Shown here: one piece after another, positions 22,475 through 33,254 of the stretch
Layout of the letters: every line of letters begins with the position of its first letter
How positions within the stretch are numbered: position 1 is the first letter of the stretch
Source: Phytophthora sp. 'mugwort'
Taxonomy: Eukaryota > Oomycota > Peronosporomycetes > Peronosporales > Peronosporaceae
Reading direction: 5' to 3'
Assembly: GCA_033558025.1 (NCBI GenBank)
Contig: JAUCEF010000008.1
Location: 186,001 to 250,000 of the forward strand
DNA length: 64,000 nt
The notes under the pieces: model-generated
Databases searched by the model: none
What the model was told of the DNA's origin: nothing
What the model saw: the letters and a program-made list of their open reading frames with translations, nothing else
Translations under genes and position numbers: made by a program

Positions 22475-22869
22475 CTTGAAGTATCACTCCGTCGCAGAGT
22501 ACAATTATCCGATAATCCAGCTTTTCTCTTCGTCTTAGTATACTGAATTATTTCCAACATTTGGAAAATTCCGGACTATTCCAGAAATAGCTGGAATATG
22601 TCCCCTACCCTAACGGAAAATGATTTGACAAACTACAGTATGACGCTGTTTGGATCTCCTCCATTTGAATGTGGGGAGGATAGCATTTTAATAGTCGTCC
22701 TTTTCCGGACTGGATATAGTTATCCTACAGTAATTAAAAAGGACATCCATAATGAAACCAAGTATATAATAGGTTTAATCATTATGCAAAACGGATGGCT
22801 TCGCGGGGGGGGGGGTTACTTTGCTTTGCTTTGCTTCACTGCGCTCCTGCGAGGAAAATACTATAAATT
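22475..22869. other. AT-rich gap with G and TTGCT tracts
   Basis: No gene is recognised. Several TTCCGGACT-like words occur (around 22570 and 22700). A G11 run at 22805-22815 is followed by a short TTTGC repeat. Confidence 0.4.
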
Positions 22870-23215
22870 CGGCCAGCTACAGTGATCGGCTTGCTGGAAT
22901 GCCCGGCGCTGGGCTCGCCTTCGCAAATACCGCGCGGTCCTGCTTCGCGGGCACCCAGCGCGGGCTTGCTAGGGCTACGCGACATAGCAATCGCTCGCCC
23001 CCTGATTTTGGCTTTCATCCCCTCTAAGAAAACTGTGCATGGAACCACTCCCGTATGCTTTCGGCCAGTGTCTTTCTCGGGCAGGCGCTTATATTTGAAC
23101 GCCGCCTTACTCCGTTCGGTTGCTCCGCTCCCATTGCTCCCTAGGATCTCCCTCTCTACACGCCCGAATGTCGCCGCGACGTTCACATATGAAAGCTTTG
23201 AAAATCATGAAAGGT
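22870..23215. other. GC-rich block of distinct composition
   Basis: This roughly 345-bp block is richer in G and C than its neighbours and is open in overlapping frames on both strands (116 codons minus, 111 codons plus). Neither translation resembles a known protein. The style is reminiscent of structured organellar or intron sequence, but I cannot support an assignment. Confidence 0.35.
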
Positions 23216-23864
23216 GAGGTCGTCAGGATAAACAGTATGACGTTTCTGCATTGATCAACAGGCTCACTCGGATACCGAGGGTTAGTCGTTGGATAGAAGG
23301 TAACGATGAATCACGAACCTATCGCCGATAGTGGAGACACAGACATTACTGGAGACCAAAAACACTGTTCGAGATTTGGTGAATCGTAGGGTTTATATGG
23401 TATGGATGGGTCACGCATGCTGAACCGCGCGGCTGGCAACTGTTACGTTAAGGTGATGAAAGTTTTGGTATAAGTGCAGCTGTATCGTATCGAATGGTTT
23501 CGCCGATGTCGTTGAATTCTTGCCGCAATCGTTGTGGAAGTGTGGAGAAGCAATGTGGGCCTACAGCAGTTTCACTCTAAACTTGGACGCTTCATGCTGG
23601 ACCCTACCTTACCCCTTGGTTCCCAACGTCGTAAGTTATGACATATTGATTTTGTTATGTCGTAGCATGCGAGTGGAACAATAGAGTATTGGCTCGAGTA
23701 GTGTTATTCAATACTTTGTTCATGTGAACTGCGGGCCCAAAAAACATATTGAATCGTAGAGGTATCTGAGAAAAAACAAGCAAGTGAACAAAGCTTGAGT
23801 AATAAAAAGTTGGGTTAGGGATCCAGCGCCAGTTGGATGCCAGACGCCACTCATTCGAGAATTT

Positions 23865-24110
23865 GATGGGTGGCGCCCATCCGGACTAGCGCGCGCGGAA
23901 AGACCGCCACTGTCGCCCGCGATATCAACTTTCCCCACTTCTGGCGGCAACTGCGGGTGGCGGGGTGGGCATACAAGCGGCCGAGAGGTCTCACGACAGA
24001 CGGAGGTACGTTAGACCCGACGGCTCGGACGTATACGTTGGGGAGAGCGCTATAGTAGCGCACGTGCTGGCGGATCTGGTGTTCAAGGTTCGGAGGATCG
24101 GGCTAATCAA
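23865..24110 (+). pseudogene. piggyBac C transposase, N-terminal domain
   Basis: NFPHFWRQLRVAGWAYKRP, then after a shift RRYVRPDGSDVYVGESAIV, give the small N-terminal module of oomycete piggyBac proteins (F-W-x-x-L-x-x-x-GW...Y-x-x-P-G...x-V-G-E). The same module occurs in piggyBac B at 11903. Coding is broken by the GATC-rich sequence that follows. Confidence 0.65.
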
Positions 24111-24406
24111 GCGGCTGCAGATCGGCCTACACCCCGCCGTCCGAGATCGGGCAGATCGGATCGATCTTGCAATCGAGCTCGAGCCGATCGACCACGGGAT
24201 CTCGTAGATCAGGCCGATCCGGCGATCCAGGTTGGCAGATCGGGTCGATCGGTATTCGCCGATCGGCAGACAGGTTCCGACATCCTCGATCTGTCAGAGC
24301 GACATACCCGTTCGGACTTTCGCGATCTGACAGATCGGGCCGATCGATGTTGGCCGATCGACATACGCGTTCGGACATCCGCGATATGGCAGATCGGGAT
24401 TCGATC
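24072..24406. repeat. GATC-dense block with about 59-bp repeats
   Basis: About 22 GATC words fall in roughly 335 bp, many as GATCGG or CGATCG. Two units beginning CGACATAC-CGTTCGGAC and containing CAGATCGGG start near 24300 and 24359, a 59-bp period. The block interrupts the piggyBac C reading frame. Confidence 0.7.
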
Positions 24407-25141
24407 AGTAATCATCCTTGGGGATGTGCAAGTGTGAAGACGGTACGTGTTGAGCGGTTGAAGAAGGGCAAGATTCAGGAGATTCACACAGTACAAGATA
24501 GGGTTCAGGATGGAAGGACAGGACCAGAAAAGGATAACCAACAATCAGACTCGAATTTACATTGGACTAATTAGGCGTTTTTAGTGCCGCTAGAAGGGAT
24601 CTACAGCGGCCACCCTAAGTATCAACTAGCCCAAGATAGCAGATCAAGCGTCGCGGTGAGAGGATCGGATCGGATGTTGGCCGATCCTCTTCCACGCTAG
24701 CGAACTTTTGCTCAAGGGCATACCTCGATCGATCGGCATTCTGTGCTTGGCCGACGATCGCTTCGACTCTCAACTCGCAAAATCCCGCTAACGGAAGCGG
24801 CAAGCAACACAAGGAAAGGAACAACGCCACACGGCAACCTCGGGCTCGGATCAGGCCCAGGCCCCCGATCGAAGGTCGACTACCTCAGATCAGAACCAAT
24901 AACGGCAGCAGAGCGAAGTCTTCCGCGCTGCTCCACGGCCCCGCGTCCCGCCAGGACGTTCAAGGCTTTACTTTGCTGCATCCTTCGGAGTCCCAAGAGA
25001 GCAGATCCAGCCCACCGACGGGTACATAAGGTGAGACCAAGTTCAGCTGCTCACGGATCATCAGAGAACTCCCTCTGTTAGTCAGTGTCTGAGCGCAGTT
25101 AGTAAGTGGATCAGGTCTTAATCATATTTTGACCGATTCCG
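24407..25141. other. insert inside piggyBac C without recognisable gene
   Basis: This stretch carries GATC-rich patches and a GC-rich segment (24740-25090) open for 112 codons on the plus strand without family features. It may be part of an inserted LTR or non-autonomous element, but no ends were identified. Confidence 0.35.
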
Positions 25142-25746
25142 CTACACCACAATGACCCAAAGCGACTTGGGCATGAAGAATAGGAATGTTAATAGCGGAG
25201 AGGAGACGCAACTCAGCCCCAGGCTGCGCCATCTCGTCGCCCATGCCGGCGTATGCGGTTCTGCCCACCTCGCAGTCGACGATGCGTGCGTCGACGCCGT
25301 GGCTTGCAGCATAGCCTCGCGCTGCTTCTTGGACTGCCCGCGGAGGGTATCGTTCCCGATCATCAGCAAAACGATGGAAACCTCGTCCATCTCGGCCGCG
25401 TCGCCTTCCGACAGAAAATCGCCGTCTTCACCTTGAGCGCCTGGATCATCGTGCTCAGTCTCGCCGACGTCGTCTCTCTCGCTTTCTCTGGAGTCGAAGC
25501 TTTCATAGTCGCTGGTGTCTTCGTCCTCCGGGACATAGCTGACGTCCTTCTTCACGGTCCGCGGGCGTAACGTACGTCGATTACGTCACCGCTCGCCAGT
25601 CCTGATCTCTTACACACACACCCTCGATCCGGTTCCGAACATCCACTCGATCCTCGATCGGTCGGGTGATCACAGTATAACAAATCTGTATTGGGTGGTT
25701 GCCTGGTCCTGGTTTCCTTCCTCGTCATCGAAGCATCCCATTGCAC
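25142..25746 (-). pseudogene. inverted segment of a piggyBac transposase
   Basis: Read on the minus strand: GDVIDVRYARGP, then an acidic stretch (EDEDTSDYESFDSRESERDD), then SIVLLMIGNDTLRGQSKKQR and finally LLTFLFFMPKSLWVIVV. This is the part of an oomycete piggyBac protein between the N-terminal module and the DDE domain. It stops at the point where the plus-strand copy resumes at 25891 (NDQTNRYALQQIDRRAQ). It therefore fits an inversion inside piggyBac C, although a second nested element is possible. Confidence 0.6.
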
Positions 25747-25890
25747 CCCAGATTAAGTCGAACATCGCCCCGCCTTTACCTCGTATCTCGACCCGTCTCG
25801 ATCGCCCCCTCTTTTCACAGCTGGGCTCACCTTTCTCACCGATCTGGCCATTCCTTAGAGATCTGATATTTGTGGTTGACGCTTGTCCAC

Positions 25891-27670
25891 ATCATGGTCA
25901 ATGACCAGACCAACCGGTACGCGCTCCAGCAAATTGACCGGCGCGCGCAGGCACTAACGGCAAGCAGCTAGGGAGGGGCGGGCCGAGACGATGAAGCAGA
26001 ATCGGCGGCGGATAAATCAGAAAGAGCGGGTAAGAGTCGCACGGGATCCTACATGTGATTGGACTCCTCGTGGCAGGATGTAATGCCCACAGAGCGCCGC
26101 TTCTCTGATTACTGGTCCAAGGGCGAAGACGGCGCGGTCCCTGCTGGCAACTTTAGGTTATTCATGGAGCGAAACCGGTGCTAGGACATCCTCCGCGACT
26201 TGCACGTCATCGACAATGAGGCCTTTCGTACGCACGACACGCTGCTGAAGCTCCGCCGGGTCGTCGACATGCTGGAGCAGCGCTTCCTTGCCGGATGGAC
26301 GATGACGTCAGTGTTCTTTATCGACGATGGTGTCCTTCCTTCGACGTCGAAGCGGAACACCACGCGCATGTTCATGATGGACAAACCTAATCGGTATGGA
26401 TCTAAGATGTTTATGATGAGAGACTCGAGGACGGCGTACTGCCATAGGTACGGTTTTTTGTTTTGCTGAGATGCAATCTCGTAAGTTATGACATTTGGAT
26501 CTAACACTGACAAACTATGTCGTATCTGGATAGATTCGAGTTGTACACGGGAACACGCGATGTTGGTGACCCTGTGAACGCTGCATTCGACCACAAGCCC
26601 GGTGCTGTGACAGTGGTTCAGAATCTGAACGTCGTGCTCAGCTCGAACGCGCGGCACCAATGGCATGCAGTCGTCATCGACCACTTCTATTCGTCGGGCA
26701 TGCTGTCATCAAGCTTTTAGACATGGGAATGTACGTGGTTGAGATCATTATGACCAACCGGCTCGGGTACGACAAAAATGTGAAAAGAGCCACCAGACCC
26801 GGCCAACAAGCATCCCCCGCGGTACGTTCAAGTTCTCCAGCTAAGTTTCCGTCCCAAACATGGCTGCGTCCCAGTGGTGGGAGTGAAAGCCCGTCCACTA
26901 GTTGTGCACGGCTCGGTGATGCCAGAGTCGAGCAGAGGAAGGTCAAACGGGTCGGGGCGATCACGGTTCCGAGCCCGGGTACGGTGACGGACTACTAGCG
27001 CTGGATGGGCGGAGTTGATGTGCACGATCAACTCCGCCTGCAGCGGTACTCCCTCCAGAAATCGACAAAGTTCACGAAATATTACAAGAGCTTATTTCTC
27101 GGGTTAGTGGAGATGGCCCTAGAAAACCTCTACCTCTCGCACAAGGAGGTCGCTAGGATGGCGAGGACACCTCCTATGAAACGCGGAGAGTGGTCCTGCA
27201 TCCTCCAGAACCAGCTCATGCAGCTTAAGCCCCAAGCCTTCGCCGGAGTAGTCGCGACCCCTCAACTCCAAAGTTAGAAGCGCAAGCGAAAGCAAGTCCG
27301 CCACACACACGCGCCCGAGCAGTCCGAAGACTGGGTGACCGTGAGCGTCGTGCAGAAGCGCCGGCAGCGCTCCTGCAAGGTCTGCGCGCTACTTCGGCCG
27401 GACAAGACCATGACGTCGTTTGTCATGACGGACTTCTGAGAGCGATACTCCGGTGACGACGCCAACTGCTGGCTCTGTAACAAATATGTCGTGAGTAAAG
27501 GGCGTGGCGAAATCTACTTCGAGATATGGCACGACGACTTCGACTCGGGTGAATCGATCCCACCTACTTTGGGAAGCGCATGGTCTTGCGGCTCCCCGGT
27601 CAGAAAGCTGGCGAGCGAAAGCAGACGCGTCGTGAGCTTCAGCTTCTGGGTAAAACAGCGGCGACAATAG
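25891..27670 (+). pseudogene. piggyBac C transposase, DDE domain and C-terminal ribbon
   Basis: Plus-strand DDE_Tnp_1_7 transposase. The order is NDQTNRYALQQIDRRAQ (25893), HVIGLLVARM-like (26053), FRTHDTLLKLRRVVDMLEQR (26226), SVFFIDDGVLPSTSKRNTTR with the first catalytic Asp (26311), MFMMDKPNRYGSKMFMMRDS (26369), the FELYTG block after an intron (26448-26533), HQWHAVVIDHFYSS (second Asp, 26658), GRWMGGVDVHDQLRLQ-like (third Asp, 27004) and a C-terminal Cys-x2-Cys ribbon (CKVCALLRP, later CWLCNK) ending near 27670. Scattered stops and shifts make it inactive. It is the best preserved piggyBac protein in the window. Confidence 0.85.
26448..26533 (+). other. spliceosomal intron in piggyBac C transposase
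   Basis: An 86-bp GT...AG segment. The donor is CATAG|GTACGG, the acceptor is CTGGATAG|ATTCGAG, and a CTAACACTGAC branch-like sequence lies about 35 bp before the acceptor. Splicing restores the conserved sequence TAYCHRFELYTG across the junction (codon AG|A). Unspliced, the frame ends at a stop within the intron. Confidence 0.75.
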
Positions 27671-28047
27671 TGAGAGCGCGACGAGGAGGGCAACGACGAT
27701 GAGTGAGTTCAGGTTGAGTCGGACGTGATGGGTGTCAACTGTCGCCAGGACGTAACGTATGATTTCTTGAATGAACGTACCCTGTTCCCTTCCTTTTCTA
27801 ACATGACTGGCTTCACATTACAGTCTTCGTCTCTCTATTTTCCAGCAAGGTGTCAGACGGTGGTAAGTTACGACATCGACGCACTTCTTGAGGTCGGAAG
27901 GGTATATAACTTACGGCATTGATCGATAAACATCTTGAAAGCTTATCACATGTATCTTCATGTGGTATCTTTGCCACATACAAATTCAATGATACATGAC
28001 TACGTCGTACATTTTCTGACGCCATTATTCCGGAGCCAAGGGGTTAA

Positions 28048-28266
28048 TGTGATCAAACCTTTTTTTTAAGTGGGCGCTATGAATACTCTTTCTTGTGCGC
28101 AACTATATAGTACAAGTAAATACTTGTATACCTAACGATGTAGCATAATGCCACAGCATCGCCCCATGTCGAACACTCAATTTTCATTCGATTACTACAG
28201 CGTAGTACTTACATGGCCTGCAGACGTTTTCTTAAGTCTGGGCAACTCAAGATCAGTTTAATAGAC
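28048..28266. other. short gap downstream of the Cys/His-cluster gene
   Basis: No gene is seen. The sequence is AT-rich and would contain the 3' untranslated region of the minus-strand gene ending at 28267. Confidence 0.4.
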
Positions 28267-29484
28267 TCACTTACTCGGTGGCTTTGCGAGAGATTGCGTC
28301 GATCTCCGCAGTCCGAATGACACTAGAGGCGGAAGAACATTGCCAACTGACCGCGCCGGAGAAACATAAACACTTGAAGGGGGAGACACTATTACGGGTG
28401 CGAAACGTTGTGAACGAGACGGCACAAATCCGACGAGTCGGTTGTACGGACTAGGCGACAACGCAGCCGACGGATGAACCAACAGCGATGGAAGCACGCG
28501 TGATTCAGTCCTAGCTTCTCCTGTAGTCTCATTCGAAGTGTCTGTTGGCGTATGGACGTCATTTTTACGATACACCGGCGTTGTATGTGACGGGTACTGC
28601 TGTGGTTGAACCAAGGTACTAGCAGCCACAAGCTCCGAGTGTGAATAGCCCGTTGGATTTTGCGGTACTTGCTGAAGGATATAGGGACGATGACCAAGAT
28701 GCGGAGGTTGTTGTCCGCTATGAATCAGTTGACCAGCTTCAGGTCGATAATCGGAAAACGCCACATGACCACGTGAATACACTTCAGAGCTCAACCCCAG
28801 TCTCATAGAACTCGGGTGAGATACTACAGCAGGTGATGGGGACAAGATCGGTCCTCTTGGACTCTGGATCGGCGGTAATCTCGTCAAAGGAGCCGCCATG
28901 GGCATGGACCCTGCACCGTAGTTATGTTCCCCTCTCATAGTTGGTTCCATTGGCGTCGGAGGATACGCGTTGGGTGTGATCACGTGGATAGGCGTCATCG
29001 TTTCCGCCTCCTGGTGCGTCATCGTCCGGTGGTGCTTGGCACTTGGCTCTTCATTCCGGTGCGACTGCTGTTCGTCATCGTCAACCTTCGCGTCTTCGTC
29101 CGATACGCTGCCCCGCCGTCTCTTTCTCGAGAACTTTTTTGCGTCAAACTTGCGCTGATGCTGGTTCTGCTTGAATCGGTGCTCCTCGCATAAATTATGA
29201 GGTTTGCCATTGCGTTTGATGGCTCGCTCATTCTCGCACTTGCGCGACTGGTACAGACACTTGCCTCGGTAAGGACCCGGACTTCGGGTGTCGGATAAAG
29301 AAACAGAGGGCGTTGCAACAATCACGTGGTCTACCATGACCGCGTCCGGAATAACCTTCTTCTTCTTGATGGAGACCCTGCGTTTCTTGATAGCTGAACC
29401 GGAGCCTGGTTCGTTGTTGATATCGGAGACTTTAACTTTGGTTTCTTCCTCAGGCGGCGCTGGTGCTGGAGTCGGCGGCTGCAT
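28267..29484 (-). CDS. nuclear-type protein with CX6CX15CX2H cluster
   Basis: Uninterrupted 405-codon frame, the first of three intact genes. Residues 74-102 form a conserved-looking cluster: C76, C83, C99 and H102, around ENERAIKRNGKPHNLCEEHR. This resembles short plant-type WRC zinc-binding modules and similar C3H clusters in oomycete proteins. It is flanked by basic stretches that look like nuclear localisation signals (KKRRVSIKKKK at 33-43 and KKFSRKRRR at 116-124). The N-terminus is Pro-rich. The remaining 270 residues are low-complexity, rich in Pro, Ser, Thr and Gln, as in transcriptional regulators. No enzyme domain is visible. A role in DNA or RNA binding is inference. The ATG at 29484 opens the frame, and no better start is seen. 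Confidence 0.75.
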   Translation of the reverse strand: MQPPTPAPAPPEEETKVKVSDINNEPGSGSAIKKRRVSIKKKKVIPDAVMVDHVIVATPSVSLSDTRSPGPYRGKCLYQSRKCENERAIKRNGKPHNLCEEHRFKQNQHQRKFDAKKFSRKRRRGSVSDEDAKVDDDEQQSHRNEEPSAKHHRTMTHQEAETMTPIHVITPNAYPPTPMEPTMRGEHNYGAGSMPMAAPLTRLPPIQSPRGPILSPSPAVVSHPSSMRLGLSSEVYSRGHVAFSDYRPEAGQLIHSGQQPPHLGHRPYILQQVPQNPTGYSHSELVAASTLVQPQQYPSHTTPVYRKNDVHTPTDTSNETTGEARTESRVLPSLLVHPSAALSPSPYNRLVGFVPSRSQRFAPVIVSPPSSVYVSPARSVGNVLPPLVSFGLRRSTQSLAKPPSK

Positions 29485-31200
29485 CGTTCACGCTATTGGG
29501 ATCTATCTTAGGTGACAGGATGCGGGTGACACGACGGCACTATCAACAACGACGGGGTGTCAACCGCCGTGCAAATGGATGATTGCCGAGAGACGGCCGG
29601 GCTGATACGGGGAGGGGTAAGCGCGCGATCGCACGACGGCAACGTACTGTACCAGTCCAGCGTTGTAAGATGGAGCTTCATAGCGCGATAGAAAGATCCT
29701 GCTTATTTTAATAAGCAGTAAACGTCTATCGCAGTTATTCTTTTATAGTTTGATGGCATACTAAGTAGTATAATATTTCGGGAAGACGTGGTTGTATTTC
29801 ATAAAATTACTGTTATTGTAATTAAATAGTGTTTAGGCTGAAGGAATACATCTGATAAGTGATAGATTAGAAAGTGAGTGTAGGTATCGTCGTAATATTT
29901 AGATGATTAATCGTGGATGTTTATTTGTGACCTGCGTAATGCTATCTTATATAGTTTTGGCATCAATTCTGCAAGGTAATCGAATCGAAAACGGCGATCT
30001 GATTGGTTGAAGAATGGACATTTTTCGAACGTCACCTGGTAACGTGGTCACACGGATCAGAACTATTTTCAGTTGGTTTTTGTAACATGAATGCTTGGAC
30101 GGACAAAGTGGTCGCTCTTCTAAATAACCTGCTACTGTCTAACCAGTCAAGTTGGGCGGCATATCTTAGTACAATGCCGTTGTTTGCAACGCCACTTCTT
30201 TTATTTCTTTTTCAGAGGATGCTGCCGAGGCTTCTTCGAAGACACTTCGGTAGAATCTGACGCAGTAGTCCGGGCCGCAATCTGCAAGCCAATGAGCGAG
30301 CGATGCCGGCAATCTGCAAGCCAATGAGCAAGTGATGCAGGCAGTCTGCAGACGCCGCCTCATCTCCGGGCAGACGCAACAGTATCGGATCCCTCGGCTG
30401 GCGTCACACGCTGGCTTCTCCGCATCCCACACCGAGACCGACGCATTACTCGTACGCGTCGTACAGCAGTAGAGGTGCTGTAGACACCTTCCCGACCCTT
30501 TGTCGCCGACACTGTCGGACCAAGATCGGGGAGCAACCTCGTCTGTGTCGTTCTGCTCTTTGTAGCAGCGAAATAAATTCTACGAGCACACCAGTTTTTT
30601 TTCTGTAGGCCGCCATAAGCACTCGATGCCTCATCAACAACAGTCGAGTCCGCACGATACGACACCTCGAAACTGCGGCTCTATGATAGGTGGTCGCGCC
30701 GCGCTCGCTGATGCGCTGCATTCAAAGCTTACCCCAACATAAGCAGTACGTATCAGACAGAATTGTAGCACAGAGCGTACATTGCGAGCGGCGACTCGAT
30801 GCCAGCGAGCTCACCGGCTCACGTACACAAAACCCTCGGTAGTCATCGCGTCGCTTTTTATTCCTGATAAAAACATTTTTTATTCCGGCGAGGGAATTCT
30901 TTTTCCTGTTAGAAGGTTTCATCGCGGGGTTTCACTAAAAACACGGCACACCCGTTTGTGTTCACTCGTGCGGGGACTTTCGCGTCATCAGCGGCTCGAC
31001 GGAAACGGTTGCAGCTCGTGGACTGCAAGCACTCAGTGCAACATGCTGACGGATTCGACGAAGAGGAGCTGCACCCTGAAGCGATTATGGAGCACATTGC
31101 CAGATCAGTGGGTGGTCTTCGAGAGATGCAGCATTTGCACCGGGTTGAGCCGGGTAGGGAGAACGGTTGCAAGCAGCAGATCTGCTACTGCAGTTAAGCA
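29485..31200. other. upstream region of the Cys/His gene; no clear gene
   Basis: This holds the promoter side of the minus-strand gene (no core element was identified with confidence), AT-rich DNA (29690-30000) and several short frames on both strands. One plus-strand frame (30958-31197) includes the segment EEELHPEAIMEHIARSVGGL and could be residual coding, but I do not recognise it. A 32-bp tandem repeat lies at 30277-30350. Confidence 0.4.
30277..30350. repeat. 32-bp tandem repeat, about 2.3 copies
   Basis: GCAATCTGCAAGCCAATGAG recurs at 30277 and 30309, with a partial copy (GCAGTCTGCAGAC) at 30341. The period is 32 bp. Confidence 0.8.
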
Positions 31201-31770
31201 GTTTAGAATAGGACTAATACTTGTTTTCCGTAATATTTTTGACAAATTTAAGTGTCACTTGGCTTGGCGGACTTAACGTACACTTTCATGTAGCTGTACC
31301 AGTGTTCACATTAGAATTGGCAAGGTGTATATATATTTTTACCAGATACGAGCCCGATCTTCAAACACACCGAGATGTTTCGCAGTGCAGGACCCATTTG
31401 ACGATGCGCCGCTACCGACGGCATGGTCGTACCCGGACGCGTTCGACGGCGGTACCAATTCGAATAAACTGAATTCATAGTTCTGTGTCAGCATCGATAC
31501 ACAACTATTGCAATATTGGCAAAGCAATATTCTATTTTTGCAAATACCGTCGATTATTTTCCGGTCTACCATTTCTGCACCAGTAATATGATGGTGCTAC
31601 CCCGGCATCTGAGGGGCGCCCTTAACGAGCGGTAGTCGGTAGTTTGGTGTCCCGGTCATCCAAGGTAGTTGTGGCCGCTGATAAGAAGGAAAAACGGCAA
31701 GGTTGGGCGTTTTTTTTACTGGCACTGTCCAGCGCAAAAGTCTCAACAGAGAAAATCTCGTAAGCTCCGC
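31201..31770. other. gap without recognisable gene
   Basis: Only short frames on both strands are seen, with no family features. It separates the unassigned frame at 31771 from the debris to its left. Confidence 0.4.
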
Positions 31771-32748
31771 TCAGTAAAGCGCTCGTGCGTCTCGCCGCTC
31801 GCTGCCGGTGCTAGTGCTGAACGTGGTGAAGTTCGCGTTTGTAGTCGGTTTCGAGCTTCTTCCACATGCGTTTAAGCTGTGCGGCACTATGACTGATGGG
31901 TCAACATCCGCATGCTGAAGCGCTGCGTGAACGTCCATGAAAGCAAGGGTACTGTAAGGCTCGTTGGAGTTATCGGTGTACTCCTCTTCAACATTCCAAA
32001 ACGCGTCCTCAGGGGAAATGCTTGCATCAATTTCTTCACGGGTGCGAGCGTCGCCAAGGCGGTTCAAGTGCTCAGCAAAACGATCAGTAAAAGCACATTC
32101 ATCAGGCGAAATGGGCAGTGTCTCGATTTTACGGAGGACCACCGTGTGCAAGTTTCTTCTTCTGAAAGATGACATCGTAGGAAACAGTGTTCACCTTCTT
32201 GTGGGCATTAGTTCCAACATTTTGACCTTTGACTTGTTCTTGTAGCCGGATACATGAAGACGGACGCACATCGCTCGTTCTTGTTTGTACGAAAATTCCT
32301 GACCTCCTTGTGTAAACAATTGCACTGCATTTGCCAGAGCGTTTTCATTCGCTTCGGCTGCTATCTTCTTGTCCACAACAATGTCGTTGAGTGTGATCTT
32401 AGCGAGGGTTTCGTCAGTGATATCCACTTAAGGTGACGAACGAAGGGCCAACGACGTACCACTAGGATCGACGTCATAGTCCTCTTCGTCTTGGCGATGT
32501 GAAGCTGTACTTTGTTGCGCACAGGAACTGTTAGTGTTGTTGGATTGCTGCGTATCCTCCTGAGTAAGCGCGACGAATGTACTCATATCCCTCTCATCTT
32601 GGGAGCACGCAAGATTAGTCCCAACGTATCCCAGCGCTTCGTCGTACGGCGTTAGTGCGCTAGGTGCAAGCCCTACATCTATAGTAGAGTGACTGGACTC
32701 CATAGTTTTCAGCACAGTAGCGACTACCGGCAACGAGACGAGCAGCAC
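31771..32748 (-). CDS. unrecognised protein; frame with two stops in 33-bp GT..AG segments
   Basis: One minus-strand frame runs from 32748 to 31771 (326 codons) interrupted by only two stops. Each stop lies in a 33-bp segment that starts GT and ends AG (32427-32459 and 32162-32194). Removing both leaves a continuous frame reading DPSVDITDETLAK at the first join. The protein is acidic, with a central segment VDKKIAAEANENALANAVQL. Near 31880 another frame reads AQLKRMWKKLETDYKRE, so a frameshift close to the C-terminus is likely. It may be a Myb/SANT-like accessory protein of a transposon, but I do not recognise it. Introns this short would be unusual, so it may be a young pseudogene. Confidence 0.4.
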
Positions 32749-33115
32749 CGGCGGCTAGACGCTCGGTAACTTCACCAACGCCGGGCCAACCAGTACCGAC
32801 AGCGAGACGCACAAGCACTGGCAGCGAGACAAACGCGAACTTCACCACGCCCAGAACTAGCACCGGCAGCGATCAACAGCAGAAGCGAGACGAGCGCCTT
32901 TGGGTCAAGCTAAACAGAGCTAGGGATCGAAAAATCTGAAATTAGACAGAACTACCTGGACAACCTCTAACCCCCTCAAAGTTGTGCGTAGAGGGACTAC
33001 CGCGGTACCCCTAACCGTTGTTCGCGTGGACCGTGCGACAAGTTTCAGACTACCGAAACTACGAACTTTACCAAACTACCGATCGTGAAGATCGCCGAAG
33101 CAGATGGCTGGACCC

Positions 33116-33186
33116 GGGGCCCCACTTTGGCCCCGAGGCTCTCATCACAAACGTCCCACTTGGTCCCCGGGGCTCTCATCACAAAC
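33116..33186. repeat. imperfect tandem repeat of about 34 bp
   Basis: Two adjacent units, each ending GGCTCTCATCACAAAC and containing CCCACTT-GG-CCCC, lie at 33116-33151 and 33152-33186 with a few substitutions. Confidence 0.75.
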
Positions 33187-33254
33187 CGGTTTCGGATCAG
33201 TATGAAAACGTGTACTGCAAAGCTATAAAGTGCGATGCAACCTGCAGCTTGCAA

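Larger units (their letters stand above)
23612..28043 (+). mobile_element. piggyBac C, rearranged element
   Basis: Proposed ends: CCCCTTGGTTCC at 23612 and GGAGCCAAGGGG at 28032-28043, inverted copies over 12 bp with one mismatch. The right end is followed by TTAA (28044-28047); the left is preceded by CTTA. Inside lie an N-terminal domain (23865-24110, plus), a GATC-rich insert, an inverted transposase segment (25142-25746, minus) and the rest of the transposase (25891-27670, plus). The short repeat match and imperfect left target site leave the ends tentative. Confidence 0.5.

Noticed and set aside
20480..22740. TTCCGGACT words as terminal inverted repeats of a transposon
   Set aside because: Similarity is limited to a short word and no target duplication could be found.
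22598..22885. 95-codon plus-strand frame
   Set aside because: AT-rich, ends through a G run and a simple repeat, no family features.
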